A stretch of DNA of 32,256 nucleotides from Gammaproteobacteria bacterium. Lineage in GTDB: Bacteria; Pseudomonadota; Gammaproteobacteria; Steroidobacterales; GCA-2729495. The DNA lies in the NCBI GenBank assembly GCA_028285245.1, contig JANQPY010000040.1, positions 1 through 32,256 of the forward strand, read 5' to 3'. The translations under genes were made by a program, and so were the position numbers. The notes beneath the pieces were generated by a model. The model worked only from the letters and a program-made list of their open reading frames with translations, had not been told where the DNA came from and made no database searches. Positions 1 through 8,235 of this stretch are shown piece by piece (position 1 is the stretch's first letter; each line of letters starts with the position of its first letter).

Positions 1-2
1 TC

Positions 3-1172
3 GGTAGTCACCGCTGCGAAATCTGGGCTCCGGTGCAGGCGCCTGACTTTGCGCGAGAACTGGCCTGCGACATCACCGGGCTGCCGCGCGAGGCAATCAA
101 TGTTCACACGACTTATCTGGGCGGCGGTTTCGGCCGGCGTGCGCTGGTGGACTACGTAGGCGAAGCGGTAGAGATTGCCGCGCAGCTTGGCGATGTGCCT
201 GTTCAGGTAACCTGGACCCGGGAAGATGACCTGCAGAATGACTACTATCGGGGTGCCACTACCCATCGACTGAGTGGCGTGGTCGATGATCAAGGCGATT
301 TACGTGCCTGGGAGCATCGGCTCGCAGCGCCTGTAATTAGCGGGAACTTCATGGGCGTTTGGATTGCCTCCATGCTGCCGCAATGGGTGCCAGAATCAGC
401 CAACGGCCGGTTAACCGATCTTGCCCTGTGGGTGCAGCGCAAATTCTTCGGGCCCTTCCAGGCCTGGGAGGGGGCCGCAACGGTGCCGTATGCCGTTCCG
501 AATATTCGCGTAACGGTCAGCGAGATTCCGTCTTTCCTGCGAATCGGTATCTGGCGATCGGTTGGCCACTCCTACAACGCCTTCGCGGTCGAGTGCTTTA
601 TCGACGAGCTGGCGGAGGCGGCGGCCCAGGATCCCGCGGACTTTCGGGCAAACCTGCTGGCGGATAAACCGCGTCACCTGGCGGTGCTGGACGAGTTGCG
701 GGCGCGCTCCGCCTGGGGCCGGCCTGCGCCCGGGCGCTACCAGGGTATGGCCCTGCATGAATGTTTTGAATCGGTGATTGGCCAGGTGGCCGAGGTGTCC
801 GTGTCGGCAGCGGGTGCCATTACGGTGCACAAAGTTTTCTGCGTGGTCGATTGTGGCCTCGCTATCAACCCGGATATTGTCTCGGCGCAGATGGAGAGCG
901 GCATCGTTTTCGGTTTAAGCGCCGCGCTATACGGAGAGCTGAGCTTCGCTGACGGCAAAGTGGCGGACAGCAATTTTCATGACCATCCAATATTGCGGCT
1001 CAAAGATATGCCGGAAATCGAGACGCACATCGTTCAATCGGGTGATCGGCCAACCGGCGTCGGTGAAGCCGCAACCCCGGCAATCGCACCCGCTGTGGCA
1101 AACGCGATTCATGCTGCTACGGGACAGCGGCTAAGACGCCTTCCGCTAAGGCTAAACCGTGCTGACGGGTAA
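3..1172 (+). CDS. Molybdopterin-binding subunit of xanthine dehydrogenase/isoquinoline 1-oxidoreductase family (IorB-like), 5' truncated by window
   Basis: This is the C-terminal part of a large molybdenum hydroxylase subunit. The reading frame is open from base 3, and residues encoded before the first in-frame GTG at 33 (CEIWAPVQAPDF) fit the family, so the gene begins outside the window. Visible family features are the glycine-rich GGGFGRR loop that contacts the molybdenum cofactor, WTREDD, the RSVGHSYNAFAVECFIDELA segment, and the C-terminal VGEAATPAIAPAVANAI stretch that holds the conserved catalytic Glu region. The single-subunit IorB type normally works with a small 2Fe-2S subunit (IorA), which would lie upstream. 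The enzyme hydroxylates N-heterocycles or aldehydes; the substrate cannot be read from the sequence. The stop overlaps the next gene by 14 bases. Confidence 0.88.
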   Translation, partial: GSHRCEIWAPVQAPDFARELACDITGLPREAINVHTTYLGGGFGRRALVDYVGEAVEIAAQLGDVPVQVTWTREDDLQNDYYRGATTHRLSGVVDDQGDLRAWEHRLAAPVISGNFMGVWIASMLPQWVPESANGRLTDLALWVQRKFFGPFQAWEGAATVPYAVPNIRVTVSEIPSFLRIGIWRSVGHSYNAFAVECFIDELAEAAAQDPADFRANLLADKPRHLAVLDELRARSAWGRPAPGRYQGMALHECFESVIGQVAEVSVSAAGAITVHKVFCVVDCGLAINPDIVSAQMESGIVFGLSAALYGELSFADGKVADSNFHDHPILRLKDMPEIETHIVQSGDRPTGVGEAATPAIAPAVANAIHAATGQRLRRLPLRLNRADG

Positions 1173-1929
1173 AACCGGCAAGCTATTTGCTGTATTGGCA
1201 GGGTTCTTCCTGACCAACGCGCTGCTGGCGCAGTTCGTTGGCGTAAAGATTTTCGCGCTTGAGCCCACACTCGGGCTTGAACCACTAAATTGGAACCTGT
1301 TCGGCGAGGTGGGCTCGCTCAACTTCACCGTTGGCGTTCTATTGTGGCCATTCGTATTCGTTATGACCGATGTCATCAACGAGTATTTTGGCAAGCGCGG
1401 CGTACGCTTTATCACCTGGATGGCGATCGGGCTGATCATCTACGCGTTCGCTTTCGCCTTTCTGGCCATCGAGACGGCACCCACGGATTGGTGGGTGGGG
1501 TCGTTGCAGGATAGTGGCGTGCCAGATTTGCAGGCGGCCTTCGCGGCGATCTTTGGGCAGGGCCTGTGGTCGATAAGCGGTTCACTGATTGCGTTCTTGA
1601 TCGGGCAGCTACTTGATGTGGCGGTGTTTCATCGCATTCGCCGCTTTACCGGCGAAAAGAAGGTGTGGTTACGCGCGACCGGCTCCACTTTGATATCGCA
1701 GCTCATTGATAGCTTTGTGGTGCTCTATATTGCGTTTGTCCTCGGTCCGCAGCAGTGGAGCATGGGGCAGTTTCTGGCCGTTGGCAGTGTCAACTATGGA
1801 TACAAGTTTCTTGCGGCGCTCGCGATGACGCCGTTGATTTATCTCGCCCATGCATGCATTGATCGCTACCTGGGTGCGGACGCAGATCGGGTTAAATCGA
1901 TGGCCGCGGACAACAAGGCTCAGTGGTAG
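1159..1929 (+). CDS. yhhQ: Queuosine precursor transporter (YhhQ/VUT family)
   Basis: A 256-residue integral membrane protein with about six hydrophobic segments. The family signature is seen in the second segment (LLWPFVFVMTDVINEYFGK). Members import the 7-deazaguanine precursors preQ0/preQ1 used to make queuosine in tRNA anticodons. The start is a GTG lying inside the 3' end of the preceding oxidoreductase gene (14-base overlap), which suggests translational coupling or at least co-transcription with a functionally unrelated gene. The protein is somewhat longer than the E. coli homologue (about 220 residues), mostly through loop and terminal sequence. No queuosine riboswitch or other que genes are visible nearby. 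Family assignment is secure; the exact transported base is inferred from the family. Confidence 0.88.
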   Translation: MLTGKTGKLFAVLAGFFLTNALLAQFVGVKIFALEPTLGLEPLNWNLFGEVGSLNFTVGVLLWPFVFVMTDVINEYFGKRGVRFITWMAIGLIIYAFAFAFLAIETAPTDWWVGSLQDSGVPDLQAAFAAIFGQGLWSISGSLIAFLIGQLLDVAVFHRIRRFTGEKKVWLRATGSTLISQLIDSFVVLYIAFVLGPQQWSMGQFLAVGSVNYGYKFLAALAMTPLIYLAHACIDRYLGADADRVKSMAADNKAQW

Positions 1930-1931
1930 TT

Positions 1932-1997
1932 GGATCCTGTCTCAAGGTACCCCGTGGACGCGGAACGCGGCTCGCGCGGTATTTTGCGACAGGTTCC
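1932..1997. repeat. Imperfect inverted repeat between yhhQ and lgt
   Basis: GGATCCTGTC (1932-1941) and GACAGGTTCC (1988-1997) are inverted copies with one mismatch, separated by 46 bases that contain smaller GC-rich stems followed by ATTTT (1981-1985). It begins 2 bases after the yhhQ stop codon. It may fold as a branched 3' structure or weak terminator; a short mobile-element remnant is less likely because no flanking duplication is seen. Confidence 0.4.
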
Positions 1998-2008
1998 AGA
2001 GCGTCACC

Positions 2009-2037
2009 TCGAGCCGCCGACCAGTGCGACATAAAAT
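2009..2037 (+). promoter_or_regulatory. Possible weak promoter for lgt-thyA
   Basis: TAAAAT (2032-2037, five of six matches to the -10 consensus) lies 29 bases before the lgt start, with a poor -35 candidate TCGAGC (2009-2014) at 17-base spacing. The 137-base gap after yhhQ makes a separate promoter plausible. The evidence is weak. Confidence 0.3.
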
Positions 2038-2066
2038 GCACCGCTCCGGCGAGTTAAGCTAAGTTT

Positions 2067-2861
2067 ATGTTCGAGTACACCGCATTCGATCCGGTCGCCG
2101 TCCAGCTCGGGCCCCTGGCCATTCGCTGGTACGGGCTGATGTATCTGGTGGGTTTTGTCGGCGGCTGGTGGCTTGCGCGCATTCGCGCCCGGCAGCCGCA
2201 TGCCACGCTCAGTGCCGAACAGGTCGACGATCTGCTGTTCTACGTGGCGTTGGGCGTGATTCTCGGCGGGCGGCTCGGCTACATCCTGTTCTACGACACT
2301 GCCAGCCTGCTGGAGAACCCGCTCAAACTCTTGCGTATCTGGGAAGGTGGCATGTCGTTTCATGGTGGCTTCATCGGGGTCGTTGTCGCCTATCTGCTAT
2401 TCGCGCGCAAAATCGGCCGCGGGCCTTTCGAGATCGCCGATTTTGCAGCGCCCGTTATTCCCTTGGGTCTGGGCGCGGGACGTATCGGCAACTTTATTAA
2501 TGGCGAGCTCTGGGGAGCCAAGACCGATGTGCCCTGGTCATTCGTTGTGAATGGTGAAGCCCGGCACCCCTCGCAGCTCTATGAGGCGGTTCTCGAAGGC
2601 GCCGCGTTGTTCGCGATTCTCTGGATTTACGCCGCCCGGCCGCGGCCTACCATGGCAGTGTCGGGCCTGTTCATGCTCTGCTACGGCGTGTTTCGTTTCC
2701 TTGTAGAATTTGTGCGCTTACCGGACACCCACATCGGCTATCTGGCATTTGGCTGGGTGACGCTGGGCCAGGTGCTAACGTTGCCCATGATCCTTGTCGG
2801 CGCGGGCCTGATCTGGCTGGCATACCGGCGCCAGCCGTTACCGGCCAAAGAGCCCGGTTGA
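2067..2861 (+). CDS. lgt: Phosphatidylglycerol--prolipoprotein diacylglyceryl transferase
   Basis: Lgt transfers diacylglycerol from phosphatidylglycerol to the lipobox cysteine of prolipoproteins, the first step of lipoprotein maturation in the inner membrane. The 264-residue protein has about seven membrane segments. It contains FHGGFIG with His99 and the Lgt signature [13 protein letters not shown] with Arg139, matching E. coli His103 and Arg143 with a constant offset of four. The start is ATG at 2067. thyA follows after 18 bases, the usual lgt-thyA pair in gammaproteobacteria. A client lipoprotein, RlpA, is encoded in this same window at 15207-16070. Confidence 0.97.
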   Translation: MFEYTAFDPVAVQLGPLAIRWYGLMYLVGFVGGWWLARIRARQPHATLSAEQVDDLLFYVALGVILGGRLGYILFYDTASLLENPLKLLRIWEGGMSFHGGFIGVVVAYLLFARKIGRGPFEIADFAAPVIPLGLGAGRIGNFINGELWGAKTDVPWSFVVNGEARHPSQLYEAVLEGAALFAILWIYAARPRPTMAVSGLFMLCYGVFRFLVEFVRLPDTHIGYLAFGWVTLGQVLTLPMILVGAGLIWLAYRRQPLPAKEPG

Positions 2862-2867
2862 TTTAGC

Positions 2868-2872
2868 GAGGA
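2868..2872 (+). promoter_or_regulatory. Shine-Dalgarno sequence that fixes the thyA TTG start
   Basis: GAGGA lies 7 bases upstream of TTG 2880. The next in-frame ATG (2901) has no such site and would remove the conserved QQYLDL segment, so the TTG is the preferred start. Confidence 0.65.
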
Positions 2873-2879
2873 ATAGCTG

Positions 2880-3674
2880 TTGCAGCAGTATCTGGACTTA
2901 ATGCGGCACGTGCGCGAGAACGGCGTCCGCAAGGATGACCGCACCGGCACCGGCACGCTAAGCGTGTTTGGCCATCAGATGCGTTTCGATCTGCACCAGG
3001 GATTCCCGCTGGTGACGACCAAGCAGCTGCATCTTCGGTCAATCATCTACGAGTTGCTGTGGTTTCTGCGCGGCGAGACCAACATTGGTTACCTGAAAGA
3101 ACACAACGTTCGCATATGGGACGAATGGGCCAGCGAGTCAGGTGAGTTAGGTCCGGTTTACGGCGCCCAGTGGCGATCATGGCCGGTGCCGGATGGCCGT
3201 ACAGTTGACCAAATCTCGGTGGTTGTGGACCAGCTGCGTCGCGACCCCGACTCGCGACGAATCATTGTCAGCGCCTGGAACGTGGGGCAGCTCAACGAAA
3301 TGGCGCTGGCGCCATGCCACTGTCTGTTTCAGTTTTATGTGGCCGAGGGTAGGTTGTCCTGTCAGCTCTATCAGCGCAGTGCCGACGTTTTTCTTGGTGT
3401 GCCGTTCAATATCGCGTCGTATGCGTTGTTTACGCATATGCTCGCCCAGCAGCTCGACCTGCACGTCGGTGAGTTCATTTGGACAGGGGGCGACGTCCAC
3501 CTCTACCTTAATCATCTGGCGCAGGCCGACGAGCAGCTGAAGCGCGAACCGCTGCCGCTGCCGCGACTTGCAATCACCAGACGCCCGGCATCGATCTTCG
3601 AGTACGAGTTCGAAGATTTTGAAGTCATGGGCTACGAATCGCATCCGCACATCAAGGCGGCCGTCGCAGTCTAG
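2880..3674 (+). CDS. thyA: Thymidylate synthase
   Basis: ThyA methylates dUMP to dTMP using 5,10-methylene-tetrahydrofolate, giving dihydrofolate. The protein has 264 residues, exactly the E. coli length. Visible features are the N-terminal [18 protein letters not shown] phosphate-binding region, the catalytic Cys146 in [12 protein letters not shown], the [18 protein letters not shown] segment and DVHLYLNHL. Translation starts at a TTG supported by a GAGGA ribosome-binding site. A dihydrofolate reductase gene (folA), often near thyA, is not present in this window; the next gene, apaH, is convergent. Identification is certain. Confidence 0.98.
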   Translation: MQQYLDLMRHVRENGVRKDDRTGTGTLSVFGHQMRFDLHQGFPLVTTKQLHLRSIIYELLWFLRGETNIGYLKEHNVRIWDEWASESGELGPVYGAQWRSWPVPDGRTVDQISVVVDQLRRDPDSRRIIVSAWNVGQLNEMALAPCHCLFQFYVAEGRLSCQLYQRSADVFLGVPFNIASYALFTHMLAQQLDLHVGEFIWTGGDVHLYLNHLAQADEQLKREPLPLPRLAITRRPASIFEYEFEDFEVMGYESHPHIKAAVAV

Positions 3675-3690
3675 CTGCGCCTGAAAAGCC

Positions 3691-3705
3691 CTCGGGCAGT
3701 CCGAG
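3691..3705. terminator. Small hairpin between convergent thyA and apaH (weak terminator candidate)
   Basis: CTCGG/CCGAG form a perfect 5-bp stem with a 5-base loop, followed on the + strand by ACTTCTTTGC. It lies 16 bases after the thyA stop in the 103-base convergent gap. The stem is short and the T-tract is interrupted. Confidence 0.35.
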
Positions 3706-3777
3706 ACTTCTTTGCTTACCAGCTCTGCGGGTCCGAAACTGGGTTCAGATATCCAAGCATACCGTTCTTCCTTCCGG

Positions 3778-4587
3778 CTATTGGGTTGCGGGTACTTCGA
3801 CGATCTGTGCCGGACCGTCCAGCCTGGCAGCTGTAAGTTCTCTGCCCCACACGCACCCCGTATCGAGCCCGAGTAAGTTATGCCGCTGCACCAGGCCCAG
3901 CGCGGACCAGTGGCCGAACACGATGCGCACGTCTGCCGATGCGCGCCCGGGCACGTCAAACCACGCCTGTAAATCGTCCGGCGCGTCCTTGAGCGGCCCC
4001 TTCTGGCCGAAGTCCAGCCGACCGTCGCGGGCGACCAGCCGTGATCGAGTCAGATAGTTGACGATGCAGCGCAGGCGGTCGTGCCCCTTCAGGTCGCTGG
4101 ACCAAAGCGCGGGTTCGTCACCGTACATATTGGCGAGAAACTCCTCAGCCAGATCACCCTGCAACGTTTTTTCCACCTCTCGAGCGAGCTTAATGGTTTG
4201 CAGGGGGTTCCAGTCGGGTGCAACGCCCGCGTGCACCAGCAGCGTGTTCATCTCAGGTCTGTAGAGTGCCAGCGGTTGGTGCCGCAGCCAGTGCAGGAGC
4301 TCCTCCGCATCCCTCGCTCTAAGCACTTCCGCCAGATGATCCAGCTTGCCGCGGGCTCGGCCCGCCAGGCCCAGCGCAAGCAGGTGAAGATCGTGATTGC
4401 CCAGCACGCAAACGGCCGCCTTGCCCAGAGCGCGAACCCGCCGCAGCACGCCCAATGAATCGGGCCCGCGGTTTACCAGGTCACCGACAAACCAGACTTC
4501 GTCGCCGGTCTGAAGGTTGAGCTTATCCAGCAGACAGGCCAGCTCGTTATCGCAGCCCTGCACGTCTCCGATTGCGTATACGGCCAT
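3778..4587 (-). CDS. apaH: Bis(5'-nucleosyl)-tetraphosphatase, symmetrical (ApaH)
   Basis: ApaH hydrolyses diadenosine tetraphosphate to two ADP and also removes Np4 caps from RNA. It is a 269-residue metallophosphoesterase. Its metal-binding motifs are in order: GDVQGC near the N terminus, VGDLVNRGPDSLG, LGNHDLHLLAL, then LLVHAGVAPDW and VFGHWSALG in the C-terminal half. The start is ATG at 4587, 75 bases after apaG. It is the last gene of the lptD-surA-pdxA-rsmA-apaG-apaH operon, the same order as in Pseudomonas and E. coli. Identification is certain. Confidence 0.97.
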   Translation of the reverse strand: MAVYAIGDVQGCDNELACLLDKLNLQTGDEVWFVGDLVNRGPDSLGVLRRVRALGKAAVCVLGNHDLHLLALGLAGRARGKLDHLAEVLRARDAEELLHWLRHQPLALYRPEMNTLLVHAGVAPDWNPLQTIKLAREVEKTLQGDLAEEFLANMYGDEPALWSSDLKGHDRLRCIVNYLTRSRLVARDGRLDFGQKGPLKDAPDDLQAWFDVPGRASADVRIVFGHWSALGLVQRHNLLGLDTGCVWGRELTAARLDGPAQIVEVPATQ

Positions 4588-4662
4588 GGTTAGTTTTCTG
4601 GTTTGGTGGCAGGCCCGAACCTTACGTGCTTCTGCGGCCTGATGAGGATTCTCAACCGACTG

Positions 4663-5052
4663 CTAGTTCAGGATGCCGGGCACCGCCAGTGTAAATAGCG
4701 GAATGCGCGCCTGAAAATCGATGCCATCATCGCTGACCATGCCATAGAAACCCTCCATCGTACCGACGGGTGTTTCCAGCACCGCGCCGCTGGAGTAGCG
4801 GTGCATTTTCCCCGGGCCAATCAAGGGCTGCTCGCCGATGACTCCGTCGCCAACGACTTCCTGAACGCGCCCGTTGCCATCGGTAATGAGCCACCGGCGC
4901 GTCATCAGTTTCGCAGGTAGCGCGCCCTCGTTGCGTATCGTAATGGTGTAGCTGAATACATAGCGATTCTCCGGCGGGTCCGATTGATCCTCCAGGAACG
5001 CGCTGTGCACATCGATGGCAATGCTCTCCATCAATTCGTTTTGCTCATCCAT
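4663..5052 (-). CDS. apaG: ApaG domain protein
   Basis: A 129-residue protein that is a complete ApaG domain, an immunoglobulin-like beta fold. Conserved family segments are NRYVFSYTITIRNEG, LMTRRWLITDGNG, VVGDGVIGEQPLI and PVGTMEGFYGMV. ApaG has been linked to Co2+ resistance and Mg2+ efflux in enterobacteria by genetics, but its biochemical role is not settled. It starts 9 bases after the rsmA stop and ends 75 bases before apaH, so it is co-transcribed with both. The start is ATG at 5052. Confidence 0.95.
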   Translation of the reverse strand: MDEQNELMESIAIDVHSAFLEDQSDPPENRYVFSYTITIRNEGALPAKLMTRRWLITDGNGRVQEVVGDGVIGEQPLIGPGKMHRYSSGAVLETPVGTMEGFYGMVSDDGIDFQARIPLFTLAVPGILN

Positions 5053-5061
5053 GCCCGGATT

Positions 5062-5856
5062 CTACCGCTTAAGCGCTGATTCACGGCGGGCAAGCGCATT
5101 GGCTATGCCGATGAAATCGGCAACCTGCAGCGTTTCGGCGCGGCAGGCCGGGTCAATATTCAGTTCGCGCAGCTCTGCGGCGCTGATCAAAGTCTTCAGC
5201 CCGTTGGCGAGCTGCTTGCGGCGCTGAGAAAATGCCTGAGTGACGACCCGATCGAATAGCGGTTCTGACGATATCTGGCTTCTGACCTGCGCATCGGGTG
5301 TCAGGCGCACGAACATCGAGTCTACTTTGGGTGCCGGCTTGAAGGCGCCGGGACCGATACGGAATAACGGCGTGATCCGGCAACGGGCGCCCACGGCGAC
5401 GGACAGCCGCCCATACGCTCGGCTGCCCGGGTCAGCCGCCATGCGCAGCACCACTTCCTTCTGCAGCATGACATGCAAGTCGCGAAATTTGGCGGCGCTT
5501 GCCAGTACGTGGAATAGCAGAGGTGTAGACACGTTGTACGGCAGGTTGCCGACGAGCCGCAGGTCGCCGCTGCCGAGCACAGCGAAATCGAACTTCAGCG
5601 CATCTACAGGGTGGACCGTGAGGTCGGCACCCGGAAATCGACCAGGCAGTGCGGCGGCTAACTCCTGATCAAGCTCCAGTGCGGTCAGGCAGACACCTGC
5701 GTCGAGTAACGGCCCGGTAATCGCACCGCGGCCTGGTCCAATTTCGACCAACTTGTCACCAGCACTCGGGCCAATGGATTCGACAATCTTGTCAATGATC
5801 TGCGGGTCGTGCAGAAAGTTCTGCCCAAGGTGCTTGCGCGCTGGCGCGTCCTTCAT
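5062..5856 (-). CDS. rsmA: 16S rRNA (adenine1518-N6/adenine1519-N6)-dimethyltransferase
   Basis: RsmA (KsgA) dimethylates two adjacent adenosines in the 3' terminal helix of 16S rRNA during 30S assembly, using SAM. The 264-residue protein shows the N-terminal HLGQNFLHD segment, the SAM-binding loop VEIGPGRGAITGPLL, an acidic LELD at the end of the next strand, and the catalytic NLPYN motif starting at Asn104. The C-terminal FSQRRKQLANGL helix is also typical. The ATG start overlaps the pdxA stop as ATGA, indicating translational coupling. Certain. Confidence 0.97.
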   Translation of the reverse strand: MKDAPARKHLGQNFLHDPQIIDKIVESIGPSAGDKLVEIGPGRGAITGPLLDAGVCLTALELDQELAAALPGRFPGADLTVHPVDALKFDFAVLGSGDLRLVGNLPYNVSTPLLFHVLASAAKFRDLHVMLQKEVVLRMAADPGSRAYGRLSVAVGARCRITPLFRIGPGAFKPAPKVDSMFVRLTPDAQVRSQISSEPLFDRVVTQAFSQRRKQLANGLKTLISAAELRELNIDPACRAETLQVADFIGIANALARRESALKR

Positions 5857-6848
5857 ACGTGGCGCCGTAAGCAGAGTGAGTGGGCGATATTAATAGCTTC
5901 GGTCAGGCTGCCGCCATCAGCGCGGCCGGTTCCCGCGAGTTCCAGGGCTGTGCCGTGGTCAACCGATGTGCGCACGATCGGCAAGCCTAAAGTGATATTT
6001 ACGGCGCCGCCAAAGCCCCTGTGCTTTAGCACGGTCAGGCCCTGGTCGTGGTACATCGCCAGCACGGCATCCGTGGCGTCCAGTTGAGCTGGCGTGAAGG
6101 CTGTGTCGGCCGGTACAGGGCCGGTTACATCCAGACCTTCAGCGCGAAGCTGTGCGAGGACCGGCTCGATCACTTCGTGCTCCTCAGCACCCAGATGCCC
6201 GTCTTCGCCGGCGTGCGGATTTAACCCGAGTACGATGATCCGCGGCCGTGCCAGACCGAAGGCTGTTTTTAAGCCCGCATCGAGTTGACGCGCCGTAAGG
6301 GCGATCAGTTCAGGGGTTACGGCATCGGGGACGGCGCGGAGCGGCAGATGCGTTGTGACCAGAGCGACTCTGAGATCGCCGGCGACCAGCAGCATGACAG
6401 GCTGTGATGCCCCGCAGCGATCGGCCAGATACTCGGTGTGTCCAACAAAAACCCGCTCCGCGAAGTTCAAGTTGGCCTTGTGCACCGGCGCTGTCACCAT
6501 CGCGTCGAACTCTGCGTGCAGACAACCGTCGCAGGCTCGATCGAGTGTGCTTAACACGCTGGGCGCATTGGTCGGATCAAGCTGGCCGCAGCGCACTGGT
6601 GAAGCCGGCGGAAGATCCTCAATAAGCAACTGGCCGGGTCTTGCCGGGGTGGGCGCTCTGGTCGGCGAGTACGGCTTCAGTTCGATAGGCAGGTTAAGCG
6701 CTGCAGCGCGCTCTGCCAGAACCTTGGCACCACCTATAGCCACGACTTCGCAGGGCCAGTCTCGCTGGGCGGCCTGCACCACAAGGTCGGGCCCGATGCC
6801 AGCCGGTTCACCGATTGTCAGTGCGATGCGGGCGACGGAGTTACTCAC
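5853..6848 (-). CDS. pdxA: 4-hydroxythreonine-4-phosphate dehydrogenase
   Basis: PdxA oxidises 4-phosphohydroxy-L-threonine in the DXP-dependent pyridoxal phosphate pathway. The 331-residue protein starts with a GTG (SNSVARIALTIGEPAGIGPD), 33 bases after surA. Metal and substrate residues are in VTAPVHKANL, VGHTEYLAD, LNPHAGEDGHLG and AMYHDQGL, and the C-terminal RTSVDHGTALELAGTG segment is typical. The stop overlaps the rsmA start by four bases. The product, PLP, is the cofactor of the transaminase Dat encoded at 13154. Certain. Confidence 0.97.
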   Translation of the reverse strand: MSNSVARIALTIGEPAGIGPDLVVQAAQRDWPCEVVAIGGAKVLAERAAALNLPIELKPYSPTRAPTPARPGQLLIEDLPPASPVRCGQLDPTNAPSVLSTLDRACDGCLHAEFDAMVTAPVHKANLNFAERVFVGHTEYLADRCGASQPVMLLVAGDLRVALVTTHLPLRAVPDAVTPELIALTARQLDAGLKTAFGLARPRIIVLGLNPHAGEDGHLGAEEHEVIEPVLAQLRAEGLDVTGPVPADTAFTPAQLDATDAVLAMYHDQGLTVLKHRGFGGAVNITLGLPIVRTSVDHGTALELAGTGRADGGSLTEAINIAHSLCLRRHV

Positions 6849-6855
6849 TGAGGTC

Positions 6856-6870
6856 GCCGCGGGATGCGGC
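6856..6870 (-). other. Small hairpin in the surA-pdxA gap
   Basis: GCCGC/GCGGC form a perfect 5-bp stem with a 5-base loop in the 33-base space between surA and pdxA. No T-tract follows on the transcribed strand, so it is more likely a processing or stability element, or chance, than a terminator. Confidence 0.25.
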
Positions 6871-6881
6871 TATCCTTGTGC

Positions 6882-8216
6882 CTAGAGCCGGTAGTCGACG
6901 AAGGCCTGGTCGCGCAGACGGCGCGCCCACAGCTCGGACTCTTCGCCGACCTTGCTGCTGCGGATTGCGTCGATGGCCTTTTGGCGTGCCAGCTCTTCGG
7001 TCATGTCTTCGGTGCGCCGATCCAGCACTTCGACGATATGCCAGCCGAACGGTGACTTGAACGGTTCGCTGAGTTCGCCAATCGGCGCTGTTTCTACTAC
7101 AGAGCGGAATTCTGGCGCGAAGATCGCCGGGTCGGTCCAGCCCAGCTCACCGCCTTCTACCGCGGATCCAGGATCCTCGGACACCGCTTTGGCAACCGCT
7201 GCGAATTCATCGCCAGCCAGAATCTGCCCACGGATCTCCAGGAGTTTCTGGCGGACGGCCGGATCGTCAAGCACCTCGTTTGTGGTGATGAGGATATGCC
7301 GGGCGAGCACCTGGTCCTCCATCACCGGTTCACCGCCGCGCTTATCGTCCACGCGCACAATGTGAAAACCGCTCCCGCTGCGCACGGGTTCGGATACCTG
7401 CCCAATCTGCAGGCCGGGGACGATATCGGCGAAGATGGTTGGCAGTTCGTCGCCGCGGCGCCAGCCGAGATCACCGCCTTCGAGCGCGCGTTGGCCATCT
7501 GAGTTAGCGATCGCGACCTGGTCGAACGCCTCGCCCGCCAGCAGCCGTTCGTAGAGCGAATCGGCACGGGCCTGCGCCGTCTCTATATCGGCTGCCGACG
7601 CGTCCGCGGAGGTTGCCACCAAAATCTGCGACAGGTTGAACTCCTGATTGCTCGATGCGCGTCCGGCTTCACGCTGCATGTAGTCGTCCAGCTCCCGCGG
7701 CGTCACCGAGATTCTGGCAAGCACGTCGCGCTGCCGCAGCTGCTCGACGGTCAATTGGTTACGCAGCTCGCTGCGATAGGCGCTGTACTCGATACCTTGC
7801 TGGGCCAGGGCCTCAGGTAGCTCGGTCAGACTGACGTTGTTCCGCTGCGCGATGCTGGCCAGCGCCTGATTCAGAGCCTCGTCGGGAACCCGTAAGCCCA
7901 CTCGCTCGGCTCGCTGTAGCTGCACACGCTGGATGACCAGTCGTTCGAGGACCTGCGGCAGCAGCTGGTTGGCCGGCGGCACCTGTGTGCCGCTTGCCCT
8001 GAGACGCTCGATGATCTTGCGCGTTTCAGATTCCAGCTCGCTCTTGAGCACGACGCCATCGTTGACGATCGCAGCGACGCCATCCAGAAGCATGCCCGTA
8101 TCGCTGAGCTCCCGCGTTTGGCCAAGTGCCCCGGACGGCAGAATCACCGCCGCGATGGACAGTACAGTGGTGATAAAAAACACCGCGGCGCGGTGTTGAG
8201 AAAGAACAGGATTCAT
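6882..8216 (-). CDS. surA: Periplasmic chaperone and peptidyl-prolyl isomerase SurA
   Basis: SurA escorts unfolded outer-membrane proteins, including LptD, to the BAM complex. From ATG 8216 the protein has 444 residues (E. coli 428). It has a signal peptide (hydrophobic run FFITTVLSIAAVILPSGALG), an N-terminal chaperone domain beginning LLDGVAAIVNDGVVLKSELE, and two parvulin domains, the first near 185-285 (FNLSQILVAT, GGDLGWRRGDELP, SGSGFHIVRVDDKR) and the second near 295-395 (ARHILITTNEV, GGELGWTDP, PFGWHIVEVLDRR). The frame stays open upstream into lptD, but the ATG that gives a signal peptide is the sensible start. It lies 19 bases after lptD. Confidence 0.96.
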   Translation of the reverse strand: MNPVLSQHRAAVFFITTVLSIAAVILPSGALGQTRELSDTGMLLDGVAAIVNDGVVLKSELESETRKIIERLRASGTQVPPANQLLPQVLERLVIQRVQLQRAERVGLRVPDEALNQALASIAQRNNVSLTELPEALAQQGIEYSAYRSELRNQLTVEQLRQRDVLARISVTPRELDDYMQREAGRASSNQEFNLSQILVATSADASAADIETAQARADSLYERLLAGEAFDQVAIANSDGQRALEGGDLGWRRGDELPTIFADIVPGLQIGQVSEPVRSGSGFHIVRVDDKRGGEPVMEDQVLARHILITTNEVLDDPAVRQKLLEIRGQILAGDEFAAVAKAVSEDPGSAVEGGELGWTDPAIFAPEFRSVVETAPIGELSEPFKSPFGWHIVEVLDRRTEDMTEELARQKAIDAIRSSKVGEESELWARRLRDQAFVDYRL

Positions 8217-8235
8217 TTTTAGCAGCAGTGAATTT

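Noticed and set aside
3177..3959. 260-codon open frame on the minus strand across thyA and the apaH 3' end
   Set aside because: It is antisense to the clearly identified thyA and apaH, has no recognisable domain, and reflects codon bias in GC-rich DNA.
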